This document shows positions 23,538 through 31,698 of a DNA stretch of 48,264 bases, piece after piece (position 1 is the first letter of the stretch; each line of letters begins with the position of its first letter). The position numbers and the translations under genes are program-made. The notes under the pieces are model-generated. The model was not told where the DNA came from. It saw only the letters and a list, made by a program, of their open reading frames with translations, and ran no database searches. The stretch is from a bacterium (lineage in GTDB: Bacteria; Verrucomicrobiota; Verrucomicrobiia; Limisphaerales; J093): positions 1 to 48,264 of the forward strand of contig JAKANS010000019.1 in assembly GCA_021823625.1 (NCBI GenBank), written 5' to 3'.

Positions 23538-23586
23538 CTGCGGCCACGCCTGACTGTGCACCGCCATTGTGTTGCTTGGCGAACAT
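23452..23586 (-). CDS. 44-codon frame ending in a duplicate of the NuoC C-terminus
   Basis: A short frame from ATG 23586 to TGA 23452. Its first ~16 residues (MFAKQHNGGAQSGVAA) resemble nothing in NuoC. Its last 27 ([20 protein letters not shown] and on to RTVED) repeat NuoC residues 166-192 with six changes. It is probably a by-product of the end duplication rather than a functional protein. Translating it would couple the protease gene to nuoD, since its stop lies two bases before the nuoD ATG. Confidence 0.35.
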   Translation of the reverse strand: MFAKQHNGGAQSGVAAALEGGPFVTTPGGKDAIGWEPRVRTVED

Positions 23587-23592
23587 GAAAAA

Positions 23593-24099
23593 TCAGGTCC
23601 GGCGGCGTTTTCGTGCAGCCCGTTCAATTGGCACCGATTCGACCACCGGCGGTGGACCACCTTCACCCTGAATGACCATGCCTGTAACCACGGGCTGGTC
23701 TTTGTCTGGCGGCACTTTCCCCGGCACCACAACTTTGGCGACAGGATGAGCCTCAATCACTATCAACTTCTTGTTTTTCGGATCCACCCAGAGCAACAAG
23801 CCTTCAAGCGCGCGGGCGCCGAGCAGGACGTAATCGCCCTTCTCCGCAAAGACAACTTCGTCCACGGTTTCACGCTGGCCGACGCGGATGATGGCATAGC
23901 CAACGTCGCGATAGACGGCTTGGCCATTCGCCATCTGAAACGCCTGGCGTTTCTCCGGTTTTACTTCGATCTGCTCCAGCAGGGTGCGCGGAATCCACGT
24001 CGCCTCGCTTCCTGTGTCCACCATGAGGCGCGGAATTTCAACCGCCTGCTCGCGGTTGACGTGATTCTTGACGAGGCAACCAACGCAGAAAGTCCCCAT
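23593..24099 (-). CDS. Retropepsin-like aspartic protease
   Basis: A 168-residue protein with a single aspartic-protease motif, Asp28-Thr-Gly (RLMVDTGSEATWIPRTLLEQ), followed by the flap region and YVLLGARALEGLLLWVDP. That is the two-motif pattern of bacterial gag-asp/retropepsin-like proteins, which act as homodimers. The start at 24099 is set by GGAGGG seven bases upstream; the TTG two codons earlier is less likely. No signal peptide is seen; the tail is basic (RAARKRRRT). It separates nuoC from nuoD and is flanked by direct copies of the nuoC 3' end. Base composition looks less GC-rich than its neighbours. Substrate is unknown. Confidence 0.82.
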   Translation of the reverse strand: MGTFCVGCLVKNHVNREQAVEIPRLMVDTGSEATWIPRTLLEQIEVKPEKRQAFQMANGQAVYRDVGYAIIRVGQRETVDEVVFAEKGDYVLLGARALEGLLLWVDPKNKKLIVIEAHPVAKVVVPGKVPPDKDQPVVTGMVIQGEGGPPPVVESVPIERAARKRRRT

Positions 24100-24101
24100 G
24101 T

Positions 24102-24187
24102 TCAACCCTCCGGTGTTCGCGCTCGCGGTTCCCGCTCAATCGCGTCCTTCCCCCCTGGCGTGGTCACGAACGGCCCGCCTTCGAGCG
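24102..24187 (-). repeat. Proximal copy of the duplicated nuoC 3' end
   Basis: This copy is the actual end of nuoC (residues 166-192 plus stop). It is paired with 23452-23537, and the two bracket the protease gene. Its terminal bases also supply the ribosome-binding site of the protease gene, as the other copy does for nuoD. Confidence 0.93.
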
Positions 24188-24680
24188 GCGCGGTCTCGGT
24201 GAACGCCAGGTCGGGCAGCGCCGTCGGCTTGCCCGCGAGTGGGAAATCCTTCCGCAACGGAAAGTAGGGATAGCCTTCCCACATGATGATGCGCCGCAAG
24301 TCCGGGTGGCCGCGGAAGCGGATGCCCATCAAGTCGTAGATTTCGCGCTCGTGCCAGTCGGCCGTGCGCCAGACGCCACTGATTGTAGGCAACTCGGAAA
24401 GCTCCTCGCTGACGTTCAGCTTGAGCCGGAGATGGCTGCGATGCGCGAGGCCGTAAAGCTCATAGACCACCGTCCAACGCGGGTCTTCCCCGTAGTTGTC
24501 GAGGCTCGTGATGTCGAGCAGGAAGTCGAAACCCAGCGTCTGCTTCGCGTACTCGCAAACGTCCACGACCCGCTCCGCCTCGTTTAGGCGGACAGTCCAT
24601 TCGCCGCGGAATTCCGTCGGCTCGGAAACCAATTCGCCGAAACGGGCGCGCAGTCGGTTGGCGAGGTCGCGAGCGTTCAT
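24102..24680 (-). CDS. nuoC: NADH-quinone oxidoreductase subunit C (30 kDa subunit)
   Basis: A 192-residue peripheral-arm subunit that packs against NuoD in complex I. Start ATG 24680 overlaps the nuoB stop (ATGA). Recognisable motifs are [40 protein letters not shown] and the signature [20 protein letters not shown], followed by [20 protein letters not shown]. The protein is complete and of normal length. Its last 27 residues are encoded by sequence that recurs 650 bases downstream, so the present C-terminus may be a recombined or acquired end. The next gene, an aspartic protease, starts three bases after the stop. Confidence 0.95.
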   Translation of the reverse strand: MNARDLANRLRARFGELVSEPTEFRGEWTVRLNEAERVVDVCEYAKQTLGFDFLLDITSLDNYGEDPRWTVVYELYGLAHRSHLRLKLNVSEELSELPTISGVWRTADWHEREIYDLMGIRFRGHPDLRRIIMWEGYPYFPLRKDFPLAGKPTALPDLAFTETAPLEGGPFVTTPGGKDAIEREPRARTPEG

Positions 24681-25210
24681 GCCAGGGCAACCGTCGGCGC
24701 CGGGCCGAGCTTTTTCAGGTTTGCCAGAACCGGCTCGCGCGACACCTTGGCCTGGAGTTTCAGGAAGGCGTCGAGCAGCGCTTCGGGGCGCGGCGGGCAA
24801 CCGGCCACGTAGAGGTCCACCGGCAGGATGCGGTCCACGCCCTGCAGCACGGAGTAACTCCGGTACATGCCGCCGGTGGAGGCGCAGGCACCCATGGCGA
24901 TGACCCATTTGGGCTCGGCCATCTGGTCGTAAATCCGCTTCACCACCAGCGCCATTTTGTAGGTGACCGTGCCGGCCACGATCATCACGTCGGACTGGCG
25001 CGGCGAAAACCGCATGACTTCGGCACCGAACCGCGAGATGTCGTAGCGACTGGCGCCGGTACCCATCAATTCGATGGCGCAGCAGGCCAGCCCCATTGGC
25101 ATGGGCCAGATGGAATTCTTCCGAAACCAGTTGATGGCACTGTCGAGACGGGTCACGACCAAGTCACCTTCAATCCGGGAATCGTAGCCAATGACGGTGC
25201 TATTGCTCAT
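24677..25210 (-). CDS. nuoB: NADH-quinone oxidoreductase subunit B (PSST subunit)
   Basis: A 177-residue subunit carrying the terminal N2 [4Fe-4S] cluster that reduces quinone. The four ligands are present: Cys43 and Cys44 ([10 protein letters not shown]), Cys109 ([10 protein letters not shown]) and Cys138 ([11 protein letters not shown]). Other family motifs include [20 protein letters not shown] and [20 protein letters not shown]. Start ATG 25210. No nuoA lies upstream; instead there is a 162-base gap and then the sigma-factor module on the same strand. The stop overlaps the nuoC start. Confidence 0.96.
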   Translation of the reverse strand: MSNSTVIGYDSRIEGDLVVTRLDSAINWFRKNSIWPMPMGLACCAIELMGTGASRYDISRFGAEVMRFSPRQSDVMIVAGTVTYKMALVVKRIYDQMAEPKWVIAMGACASTGGMYRSYSVLQGVDRILPVDLYVAGCPPRPEALLDAFLKLQAKVSREPVLANLKKLGPAPTVALA

Positions 25211-25372
25211 CCGTGGCAGCGGCGACGCCGCGCGTTGCCGGTCAAGCTAGGGCGGCTTGTCAGGGGTCGCAAGCCGATTTGCGGCGCCAAGGCTCTGGCG
25301 CGCGGCCGGAGCTCGTTCACGCGCAAAGGGAATCACGGGGGGAGCCGTCCGAGTGCGCCGGCTGGCGGCGCA

Positions 25373-25918
25373 CTATTGCGGCCGGTCGGTCTTGGCGGGC
25401 GGCGGGGTGCTGGCGGGGTTGACCGCGCCGGATTTTTCAGTCGGCGGCGGCACGGCGTCAGTGCCGGGCGGGCGACGCCGCGGCGGCTCGCCCTCACGCC
25501 AGCGGCTGGAGGGATGTTCGCCCGCGGCGCCGGGCGGACGTTGTCGCTGCAACCGCTGGAATTGCGTACGTTGATCCGGGGTGAGTTCGTCATCGATCGA
25601 TTTGCGCAGCCGGTGCAGTTCCTCTTTGAACTGGGGCGCGATCGGCTGCCAAAGCTCGCGCATCCGCTGCTGGCTTTCGCGCACGTGCCGGTCGATCCGT
25701 TCGCGCTGTTCGGCCGTTAGATCCAACCGGGCCGCCAAGCGACGCATGAAATCCAGCCGTTGGCTCACCCACGGCATCGGTGGCCCAGCCGGCAAAGCCG
25801 GCACTGCCGCGCGTCGGGACTGGGTCCGATAGAAGCGCGCCGCCATTCCGCCGGAGACAACGCCGGCGGCAAAAATCACGAACGCCGCCGTAATGGCTTT
25901 CCATGGCAACACGGTCAT
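25373..25918 (-). CDS. Periplasmic CnrX/CpxP-like metal-sensor or LTxxQ protein
   Basis: A 181-residue protein with an N-terminal membrane anchor (residues 6-28, AITAAFVIFAAGVVSGGMAA). A helical periplasmic domain contains LDLTAEQRERIDRHVRESQQ and DELTPDQRTQFQRLQRQ, the twin L-T-x-x-Q motifs of the CpxP/Spy and CnrX/metal-resistance group. The C-terminal ~60 residues are Pro/Arg-rich and disordered. Start ATG 25918 overlaps the stop of the preceding small membrane protein. Directly behind an ECF sigma factor and a putative anti-sigma factor, it best fits a CnrX-like sensor that releases the sigma factor on stress. Metal as the signal is inference. Confidence 0.75.
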   Translation of the reverse strand: MTVLPWKAITAAFVIFAAGVVSGGMAARFYRTQSRRAAVPALPAGPPMPWVSQRLDFMRRLAARLDLTAEQRERIDRHVRESQQRMRELWQPIAPQFKEELHRLRKSIDDELTPDQRTQFQRLQRQRPPGAAGEHPSSRWREGEPPRRRPPGTDAVPPPTEKSGAVNPASTPPPAKTDRPQ

Positions 25919-26214
25919 TCTCCCGGATCCGCCAGCACGGCGTACACGGCGGTTTCGAGCGACTCCCCCAGCGGCGCTTCGGAGCCACGCCAGCCGCCCG
26001 TGGCGATGGCGAACGCACTGACCAGGATCATGACGCCCAGGCAGGGCGCGGCGGCGCGCCAGAGCATCCGCGCCCATACCGTCCACTGGTCGGCTGGCGG
26101 CAGGCCGGTCAGCCGCGCCAGGAGGCGCCGTTCGAAGGCATATGGCACGCGGTCGTCGGGAGGGTTCGCTCGCGCCACGGCGATGAGTTTTCGCTGCAAT
26201 TGGGTCAGATTCAT
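25915..26214 (-). CDS. Putative single-pass anti-sigma factor
   Basis: A 99-residue protein with a cytoplasmic N-terminal part of about 50 residues (MNLTQLQRKLIAVARANPPD), one membrane segment (about 53-72, APCLGVMILVSAFAIATG) and a short periplasmic tail. No ZAS zinc motif (HxxxCxxC) is present. The position, 38 bases after an ECF sigma gene and overlapping a periplasmic LTxxQ protein gene by ATGA, matches the CnrH-CnrY-CnrX arrangement. An anti-sigma role is thus inferred from architecture rather than sequence similarity. Confidence 0.65.
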   Translation of the reverse strand: MNLTQLQRKLIAVARANPPDDRVPYAFERRLLARLTGLPPADQWTVWARMLWRAAAPCLGVMILVSAFAIATGGWRGSEAPLGESLETAVYAVLADPGE

Positions 26215-26252
26215 AGCGCCTTGATTCGCAGACGGGCCGCGTCAGGGCCGGG

Positions 26253-26828
26253 TTACAGGTACTGTTCGCGCTTCAATTGTTGCAGGTATTTTCGCATCTC
26301 GGCCCGCGCGCGAAAAGCGCGGACTTTGACCAGCGGCACCGACCACCCGGTCAGCGCGGCGATTTCCTTCACGCTGCGCTCTTCGATTTCGAGCAACGTG
26401 ATGATCAAACGTGCCTTGGGCGAAAGGAACGTCAACAGGCGGTTGACCAGTGCCCGGGCAGCGTCCGCGTCTTCCGGCGCGCTGGCCGGCTCCGCGACGA
26501 AGCGGTCGAGCCAGTCCTTTTCGGGATCGCTGAGATCGGAGAACCGGCTTTCGCGGTTGCGCCGGTGGCGCCGCAGGAAGTCATAGCAGATGCGCACCGC
26601 CAAGCGCATCAGCCAGTGCTCGAACGGGGCTTCACCGCGAAAGCTGTCGAGCTTTTGGAACGCCTTGATGAACACCTCCTGAACGATGTCCTCCACTTCT
26701 TCCTCGCGGCGCGCGTAACGCCGGGCGGTGGCAAAGACGTGGGGCTGGTACCTGCGGACCAGATCTTCGAAGCTCGCCGTGTCCCCACCGCGAACGGCGG
26801 CCACCAACTCGGCGTCGCTGCGTTCCAC
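26253..26828 (-). CDS. ECF-type RNA polymerase sigma factor
   Basis: A 191-residue sigma-70 family protein of the extracytoplasmic-function group, started at GTG 26828 (MERSDAELVAAVRGG). Region 2 spans about 20-90 (DLVRRYQPHVFATARRYARR, EEEVEDIVQEVFIKAFQKLD, SFRGEAPFEHWLMRLAVRIC), where DIVQEVF is the core-binding and -10 region. Region 4 spans about 130-185 (SPKARLIITLLEIEERSVKE, then a helix-turn-helix IAALTGWSVPLVKVRAFRAR). It heads an apparent operon with a membrane anti-sigma candidate and a periplasmic LTxxQ protein. A further LTxxQ-like gene lies 100 bases upstream. It could also drive nuoB onward, but no autoregulatory -35/-10 was identified. Confidence 0.92.
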   Translation of the reverse strand: MERSDAELVAAVRGGDTASFEDLVRRYQPHVFATARRYARREEEVEDIVQEVFIKAFQKLDSFRGEAPFEHWLMRLAVRICYDFLRRHRRNRESRFSDLSDPEKDWLDRFVAEPASAPEDADAARALVNRLLTFLSPKARLIITLLEIEERSVKEIAALTGWSVPLVKVRAFRARAEMRKYLQQLKREQYL

Positions 26829-26927
26829 CGCGCGCAGTGTGCCAGTGAGTCCGCCGGTTCAAAAGCGGAAAGCCACCGCCTCGCGGCGATGGCTTCCCTG
26901 CCATTAACCCAAGCCAACCGTACCAAA

Positions 26928-27581
26928 TCACTTCTCTTCCGCGGGCGCGGGCGGTTCCGGCTGCGACGCATGACCGCCCGCGCCTGGCCCCATCGCGCCG
27001 CGCCGCATCTGGCGGCCGGGTGGAAGCGCACCTCCTGCGCCGGGACCACTTGGTCCCCGTTGTTGCAGCCACGGGCGCATGGGCTGGACCTGTGGGTTCC
27101 CCAGCCTGGCACGAATACGCTCGCGCAACCGCCCCCAGAATTCCGGCCCCGCGTTGCGGAGCCGCTCGATTTGACGCGGGCTCAGCACTTGTCGCAATTC
27201 CCCCACCGCCCGGGCACGAATCATCGTCAACTTCACCTCAAGTTTCGCGATTTCTTTGGCCTTCTGGCGCACCTGTTCCTTGTCCGGCGGGTCGGCCCAG
27301 ATCGCGGCGTGCATTTCCTGGCGAAGCTCGCGCAGCCGCGCCATCGGCGCCTGGCTTTCCGCGAAGGCCTTGCGGACGACGCGCTGAATCGCCGCGCGTT
27401 GCTTAGGTTCCAATCCGGGGGCCATCCGGCGCTCCGGTCGCCCCGGGCCATCTGTCCCGTGCCGGGGCGGCGGCCCACCCGGACCTCGCGGTTCGGATTG
27501 AGCCAGCGTTAAAGCCGCTGCCAGGATCGCGGCGCCCGCGACGGCGGTGCGCCTCAACGTCGTTTTCAATGTCAGATTCAT
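26928..27581 (-). CDS. Exported Spy/CpxP-like LTxxQ protein
   Basis: A 217-residue protein from ATG 27581, preceded by GGAGAG. A signal peptide (LRRTAVAGAAILAAALTLAQ) leads to a Gly/Pro/Arg linker. An alpha-helical core (about 55-150; KQRAAIQRVVRKAFAESQAP, MARLRELRQEM, LSPRQIERLRNAGPEFWGRL) follows, with the periplasmic LTxxQ/heavy-metal-resistance pattern. A disordered Gly/Pro tail ends in EPPAPAEEK. It lies 100 bases upstream of the ECF sigma gene on the same strand and probably belongs to the same regulon. Such proteins act as periplasmic chaperones or stress sensors; the exact role is unknown. Confidence 0.7.
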   Translation of the reverse strand: MNLTLKTTLRRTAVAGAAILAAALTLAQSEPRGPGGPPPRHGTDGPGRPERRMAPGLEPKQRAAIQRVVRKAFAESQAPMARLRELRQEMHAAIWADPPDKEQVRQKAKEIAKLEVKLTMIRARAVGELRQVLSPRQIERLRNAGPEFWGRLRERIRARLGNPQVQPMRPWLQQRGPSGPGAGGALPPGRQMRRGAMGPGAGGHASQPEPPAPAEEK

Positions 27582-28052
27582 GGTGATTCTCTCCGATTTG
27601 GGGTTGACCGGCGGCGCCCAAGTTTGCCGGCATCCGGAGCCGCCGCCTCGCCAAACCGCTCGTTTGGCGTAAACGTCAAGGCAGGCGAAGCCGCTTCTCG
27701 GTCTGGGGTTGCTGGTGCTCGCAGGATTATGCCGCAGGCGCTCATCTCGTTCTCGTTCCAAATAACTGGAGGGGCAGACGACCGGTCAGGGAACTTGGTT
27801 ACACCGGAGTCAAACGATCCCGGTCTGTGGCAATCGGCCATCCCACGAAGCATCGTTCTCCGGCGAAAGACCGGCATCAACCGGAGTACTCCAAAACGCG
27901 GCGCCACCGCGGCTTGCGAACAGCCACCCCCGCTCCCACAACCCGGTTCCCAAATTAGCCTTTGAAAACGCGGCGGGCCGCGGCCAACATCCGCGCTCGC
28001 TTTGGACTCCGGCGTTCGCCGGTCAGGTCGGGAAGACCGGAGTCACTCGAGC
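27582..28052. other. Divergent intergenic region, no gene seen
   Basis: 471 bases separate the divergently transcribed LTxxQ-protein gene and aspS. Open frames here lack domains and coding character. The right end holds an inverted pair, ACTCCGG (about 28005-28011) and CCGGAGT (28037-28043), just before the aspS start, which could fold in the leader. CCGGAGT also occurs near 27803 and CCGGAGTACTCC near 27883, suggesting a dispersed short repeat. Promoters for both flanking genes must lie here, but I could not place them. Confidence 0.45.
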
Positions 28053-29852
28053 ATGAAACGCACGCACCATTGCAACGAACTGCGCCCGGATCACGTCGGG
28101 CAAACCGTCACCCTGTGCGGCTGGGTCCATTCCCGGCGCGACTTGGGTGGCGTGATTTTCGTGGACATCCGCGATCGCGAAGGCCGCACGCAGGCCGTCT
28201 TCGATCCTTCTGACCTGCCGCCGGAAACCTTCCACCAAGCCGAGGCGCTGCGCAGCGAGAGCGTCATCCGCGTCGCGGGCCAGGTCCGCCGCCGGCCCGC
28301 GGGCACGGACAACGCCAAGATCCCAACCGGCGCCGTCGAGGTGATGGCGCGCGAGTTGGCGGTGCTCAATCTCGCCGAGCCGCTGCCCTTCCAGATCGAT
28401 GACCCCGAAGCCGCGGCCAAGGTCAACGAGGAGATGCGCCTCGCCTACCGCTACCTCGATCTCCGCCGGCCCGAAATGATCCGCAACTTGCGCCTGCGCC
28501 ACAAAGTGGCCACCGCCACGCGGAATTACTTCGACGAACAGGGCTTCCTGGAAGTCGAGACGCCGATGCTCTTCAAGTCCACGCCGGAAGGCGCGCGGGA
28601 ATTCGTCGTGCCGTGCCGGACGAACCCCGGCCTGTTTTACGCACTGCCGCAGTCGCCGCAGCAGTTCAAACAAATCCTCATGGTCGCCGGCGTGGAGCGC
28701 TATTTCCAACTGGCGAAGTGTTTCCGCGACGAGGACCTCCGCGCCGATCGCCAGCCGGAGTTCACGCAGATCGACGTCGAGATGTCGTTCATCGACCGCG
28801 AGGATATCTACGCCACCATCGAGGGACTGTTGAAGCGGGTCTGGAAAACCGCGCTCGGCGTGGAGATCCCGACACCGTTCAAGCGCCTGCCCTTCGTCGA
28901 AGCGCTGAACCGCTTCGGCATCGACAAGCCGGACTTGCGGTTCGGCATGGAGTTGGGCGACCTGACCGAGGAATTTCGGCGCAGCGCCTTCAAGGTTTTC
29001 AGCGGCGCGGTGGCCAACGGCGGGGTGGTCAAGGCGCTGAACGCGAAAGGCCTGGCCTGCGCCACGCAGGGGCAAATCCAGGCGATGACCGACATCGCGA
29101 CCGGCTTCGGCGCGAAGGGCCTGGCGTTCATCAAGGTCGAAAACGGCGAGTGGAAATCGCCGATCGTGAAGTTTTTCGGCGACGCCGAAAAGGCCGCGCT
29201 CACGCAGAAACTCGGCATCGAGGAAGGCGACTTGATCCTGTTCGCCGCCGGCGAATGGCTGACCTCGTGCGAAATCCTCGGCAAAATCCGCCTGTTCGCC
29301 GCCGACTTTCTCAAACAGCAAGGCCGGTTGAACATCCCGCCCGGCCGCTTCGAGTTTCTGTGGGTGGTGGATTTTCCGTTGCTGAGCTTCGACCGCGAAC
29401 AGAACCGCTGGTACTCAAGCCATCATCCGTTCACCGCGCCCGTGGCCGAGGACATTTCGCTGCTCAAGACGGACCCCAAGCGCGTGCGCGGCCAGCACTA
29501 CGACGTGGTCGTGAACGGCGTCGAACTCGGCGGCGGCTCGATCCGCATCCACCAACCGGACGTGCAGAAGGCGATCTTCGAGGACGTGCTCCAGATTCCG
29601 CCCGAGGTGGCGAAGGCGCGGTTCGGCTACCTGCTTGAAGCGTTCCGATACGGCGCGCCGCCGCACGGTGGCATTGCGCTGGGCTTCGACCGGCTCATCG
29701 CGATCCTCTGTGGCACGCCCAGCATCCGCGACGTCATCGCGTTTCCGAAAACGGCCAAGGGCACCTGCCTGATGACCGATTCGCCCGGCGCGGTCGAGCC
29801 GAAGCAACTGCGCGATCTGTACCTCGAACTGAAGGGGCCGAAGAAGGAGTAG
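28053..29852 (+). CDS. aspS: Aspartyl-tRNA synthetase, bacterial type
   Basis: A 599-residue class II synthetase that charges tRNA-Asp (possibly also tRNA-Asn). It has an N-terminal OB-fold anticodon-binding domain (TVTLCGWVHSRRDLGGVIFV, then DIRDREGRTQAVF). Motif 1 is near LRLRHKVATATRNYFDEQGF, and QSPQQFKQILMV follows. Motif 2 is FRDEDLRADRQPEFTQIDVE. A bacterial GAD insertion lies at about 290-420, and motif 3 is GGIALGFDRLIAILC. The length is typical. Start ATG 28053. The last 40 codons plus stop (29730-29852) recur at 31699-31821, after the OLD-like gene, so this gene's 3' end is duplicated around an insertion. Confidence 0.97.
   Translation: MKRTHHCNELRPDHVGQTVTLCGWVHSRRDLGGVIFVDIRDREGRTQAVFDPSDLPPETFHQAEALRSESVIRVAGQVRRRPAGTDNAKIPTGAVEVMARELAVLNLAEPLPFQIDDPEAAAKVNEEMRLAYRYLDLRRPEMIRNLRLRHKVATATRNYFDEQGFLEVETPMLFKSTPEGAREFVVPCRTNPGLFYALPQSPQQFKQILMVAGVERYFQLAKCFRDEDLRADRQPEFTQIDVEMSFIDREDIYATIEGLLKRVWKTALGVEIPTPFKRLPFVEALNRFGIDKPDLRFGMELGDLTEEFRRSAFKVFSGAVANGGVVKALNAKGLACATQGQIQAMTDIATGFGAKGLAFIKVENGEWKSPIVKFFGDAEKAALTQKLGIEEGDLILFAAGEWLTSCEILGKIRLFAADFLKQQGRLNIPPGRFEFLWVVDFPLLSFDREQNRWYSSHHPFTAPVAEDISLLKTDPKRVRGQHYDVVVNGVELGGGSIRIHQPDVQKAIFEDVLQIPPEVAKARFGYLLEAFRYGAPPHGGIALGFDRLIAILCGTPSIRDVIAFPKTAKGTCLMTDSPGAVEPKQLRDLYLELKGPKKE
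29730..29852 (+). repeat. Proximal copy of the aspS 3' end
   Basis: Codons 560-599 and the stop of aspS. It matches 31699-31821 at 112 of 123 positions without gaps. The offset between copies is 1,969 bases, and the OLD-like gene lies between them. Confidence 0.95.
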
Positions 29853-29873
29853 GCTGGTCGAGAGGCATCGGTG

Positions 29874-29882
29874 TGGTAGAAT
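29874..29882 (+). promoter_or_regulatory. Extended -10 promoter of the OLD-like gene, probably leaderless
   Basis: TGGTAGAAT (TG-n plus TAGAAT at 29877-29882) matches an extended -10. The gene's ATG begins seven bases downstream, where transcription would start, so the mRNA is probably leaderless; there is no ribosome-binding site. The cargo gene thus seems to carry its own promoter right after the aspS stop. Confidence 0.5.
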
Positions 29883-29888
29883 GCGGCC

Positions 29889-31641
29889 ATGATCACCCGG
29901 CTCGCCATTTGTAACTTCAAGCGGTTCAGTGAAGTCTCCATCCCGCTCGCATCGCCGGTGGTTTTCGTCGGACCAAATAACTCCGGTAAAACCACGGCAC
30001 TGCAAGCTTTGGCTCTTTGGGAAATGGGGCTGCGCCGCTGGTTGGAGAAACGCGGAGGGAAATCGGGAGCCAGGCAACGTGTTGGCGCACTTCTGACCCG
30101 ACGCGACCTCGTTCAACTGCCGGTCCCCTCCACGGCGCTCTTATGGCGCGACCTGCACCCTGCGCCAGGCCCCGAACGGCGGGGCGAAGGCCACCCAAAA
30201 CGTCCTCGTCGAGATCACCGTGGACGGAATTACGGACGGCGCGGCGTGGTCTTGCCCCCTCGAATTCGACTATCGCGATGACGAGACCATTTACTGCCGA
30301 CCCGCGAGGTTGGATCCCGCAGGGCAGTTCCGTGCACCGATCCCGCCCCAAGCTGAGCAGGTCCGCGTGGCCTATCTTCCACCCATGTCCGGCTTGGTCG
30401 CCAACGAGCGGCGCATTGACGAAGGAGCCATCAACGTCTCTCTGGGTGAGGGGCAGACGGCTCAGGTCCTTCGCAACCTGTGCTGGAAACTCTGGGAGGC
30501 CGAGTACGAGAAACCAGCGGAGGGAGAGTGGGGTAGCCTGGGGGCTCAGATCGAACGCCTATTTGGCTCACGGCTGAATCCACCTGAATACGTGGCTGCT
30601 CGTGGCGAAATCCAGATGAGCTACCATGAAATTCAGGCGCCCAATCGCCGCCGGAGCGAACTTGATCTTTCGGCTTCGGGCCGGGGGTTGCAGCAGACGC
30701 TTCTTCTGCTGGCGTTCCTGCGTTGGAAGCGCGGCTGTGTGCTTCTGATTGACGAACCGGATGCGCACTTGGAGATCCTCCGGCAGCGGCAGATTTACGC
30801 GGAACTCTGCGAAACCGCCCGTCGGCTGGGTGGGCAACTGCTTCTGGCCACCCATTCTGAAGTCGTCCTCAACGAAGCCGAGAAGGACCAAATCGTGGCG
30901 TTCGTTGGCCAGCCGCACGCCTTGCGCCAGACGGATCAGGCGCGGAAGGCGCTGGCTCTGCTGGGCTATGAGGAATTCCTCATAGCGGAGATCAAGGGTT
31001 GGGTGCTTTACCTGGAAGGCAGCACCGACTTGGCGACGCTCCGTCTGCTTGCGACCAAGCTCGATCACCCCGCGAAAACGGCGCTGGAAGATCCTTTCGT
31101 CTGCTATGTGTTGAATCAAACCCACAAGGCACATCAGCATTTCACGGGTCTGCGGGAGGCTTACCCAGACCTCCGCGGCCTCGCGATTTACGACAATAGC
31201 CCCGACGTCATTTTCAGTGCCCAGTCCCCTCTTGGGCAGATCAAGTGGTCGCGCCGGGAGTTGGAGAACTATTTCTGCACGCCCGAGCTTTTACGTCGTT
31301 GGGTGGACCAAGACCGCAAGTCGGTCGATCTCTTCGGCCTCGCGGACTTGGAGCGCCGCCGGAAGGCAATGGAGGAGGCGATCATCGAAAACACGATTCC
31401 TGTGGCACTGAATGACCCGCAACACCCTTTCTGGAAGACGAACAAAGTAAGCGACGACTACCTGCCCGCCGTTTTTGGTGCGTTCTTCAAGAAGCTGGGA
31501 CTGCCCAACTCGATGAACAAGTCCGATTACTCCCAGTTGGCCGAGTTACTCGCGTCAGAGGAAGTCAATCCTGAGATCGCGAGTGCCCTGGAGCGCATCG
31601 CCCGGGAGGCGAGTGCGGTAAAGCCACGGGTCGAGGATTGA
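29889..31641 (+). pseudogene. OLD-like AAA ATPase with TOPRIM-like region, frameshifted
   Basis: One protein of about 580 residues encoded in two frames. Frame 1 from ATG 29889 gives MITRLAICNFKRFSEVSIPL and Walker A GPNNSGKTT (28-36), then loses sense after LLWRDL near 30155. A second frame resumes at ACC 30157 (TLRQAPNGGAKATQNVLVEI) and runs to 31641. The second part shows the ABC-type signature LSASGRGLQQTL, Walker B CVLLIDEPDAHLE, the H-loop LLATHSE, and a TOPRIM-like LYLEGSTDLATLR followed by LAIYDNSPD. This is the OLD nuclease layout, common in phage-defence genes. The frameshift is real decay or a sequencing error. Less GC-rich than its neighbours by eye, it sits between two copies of the aspS 3' end. 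Confidence 0.75.
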
Positions 31642-31698
31642 CCGGGTTGGCACATGGCGATTGTGCAGGGAGGCAACTCTCAACTGTCGCGTTGACCA

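Noticed and set aside
27578..27965. Small genes in the aspS upstream region on either strand
   Set aside because: Both frames lack domain-like sequence, ribosome-binding sites and codon bias; treated as intergenic.
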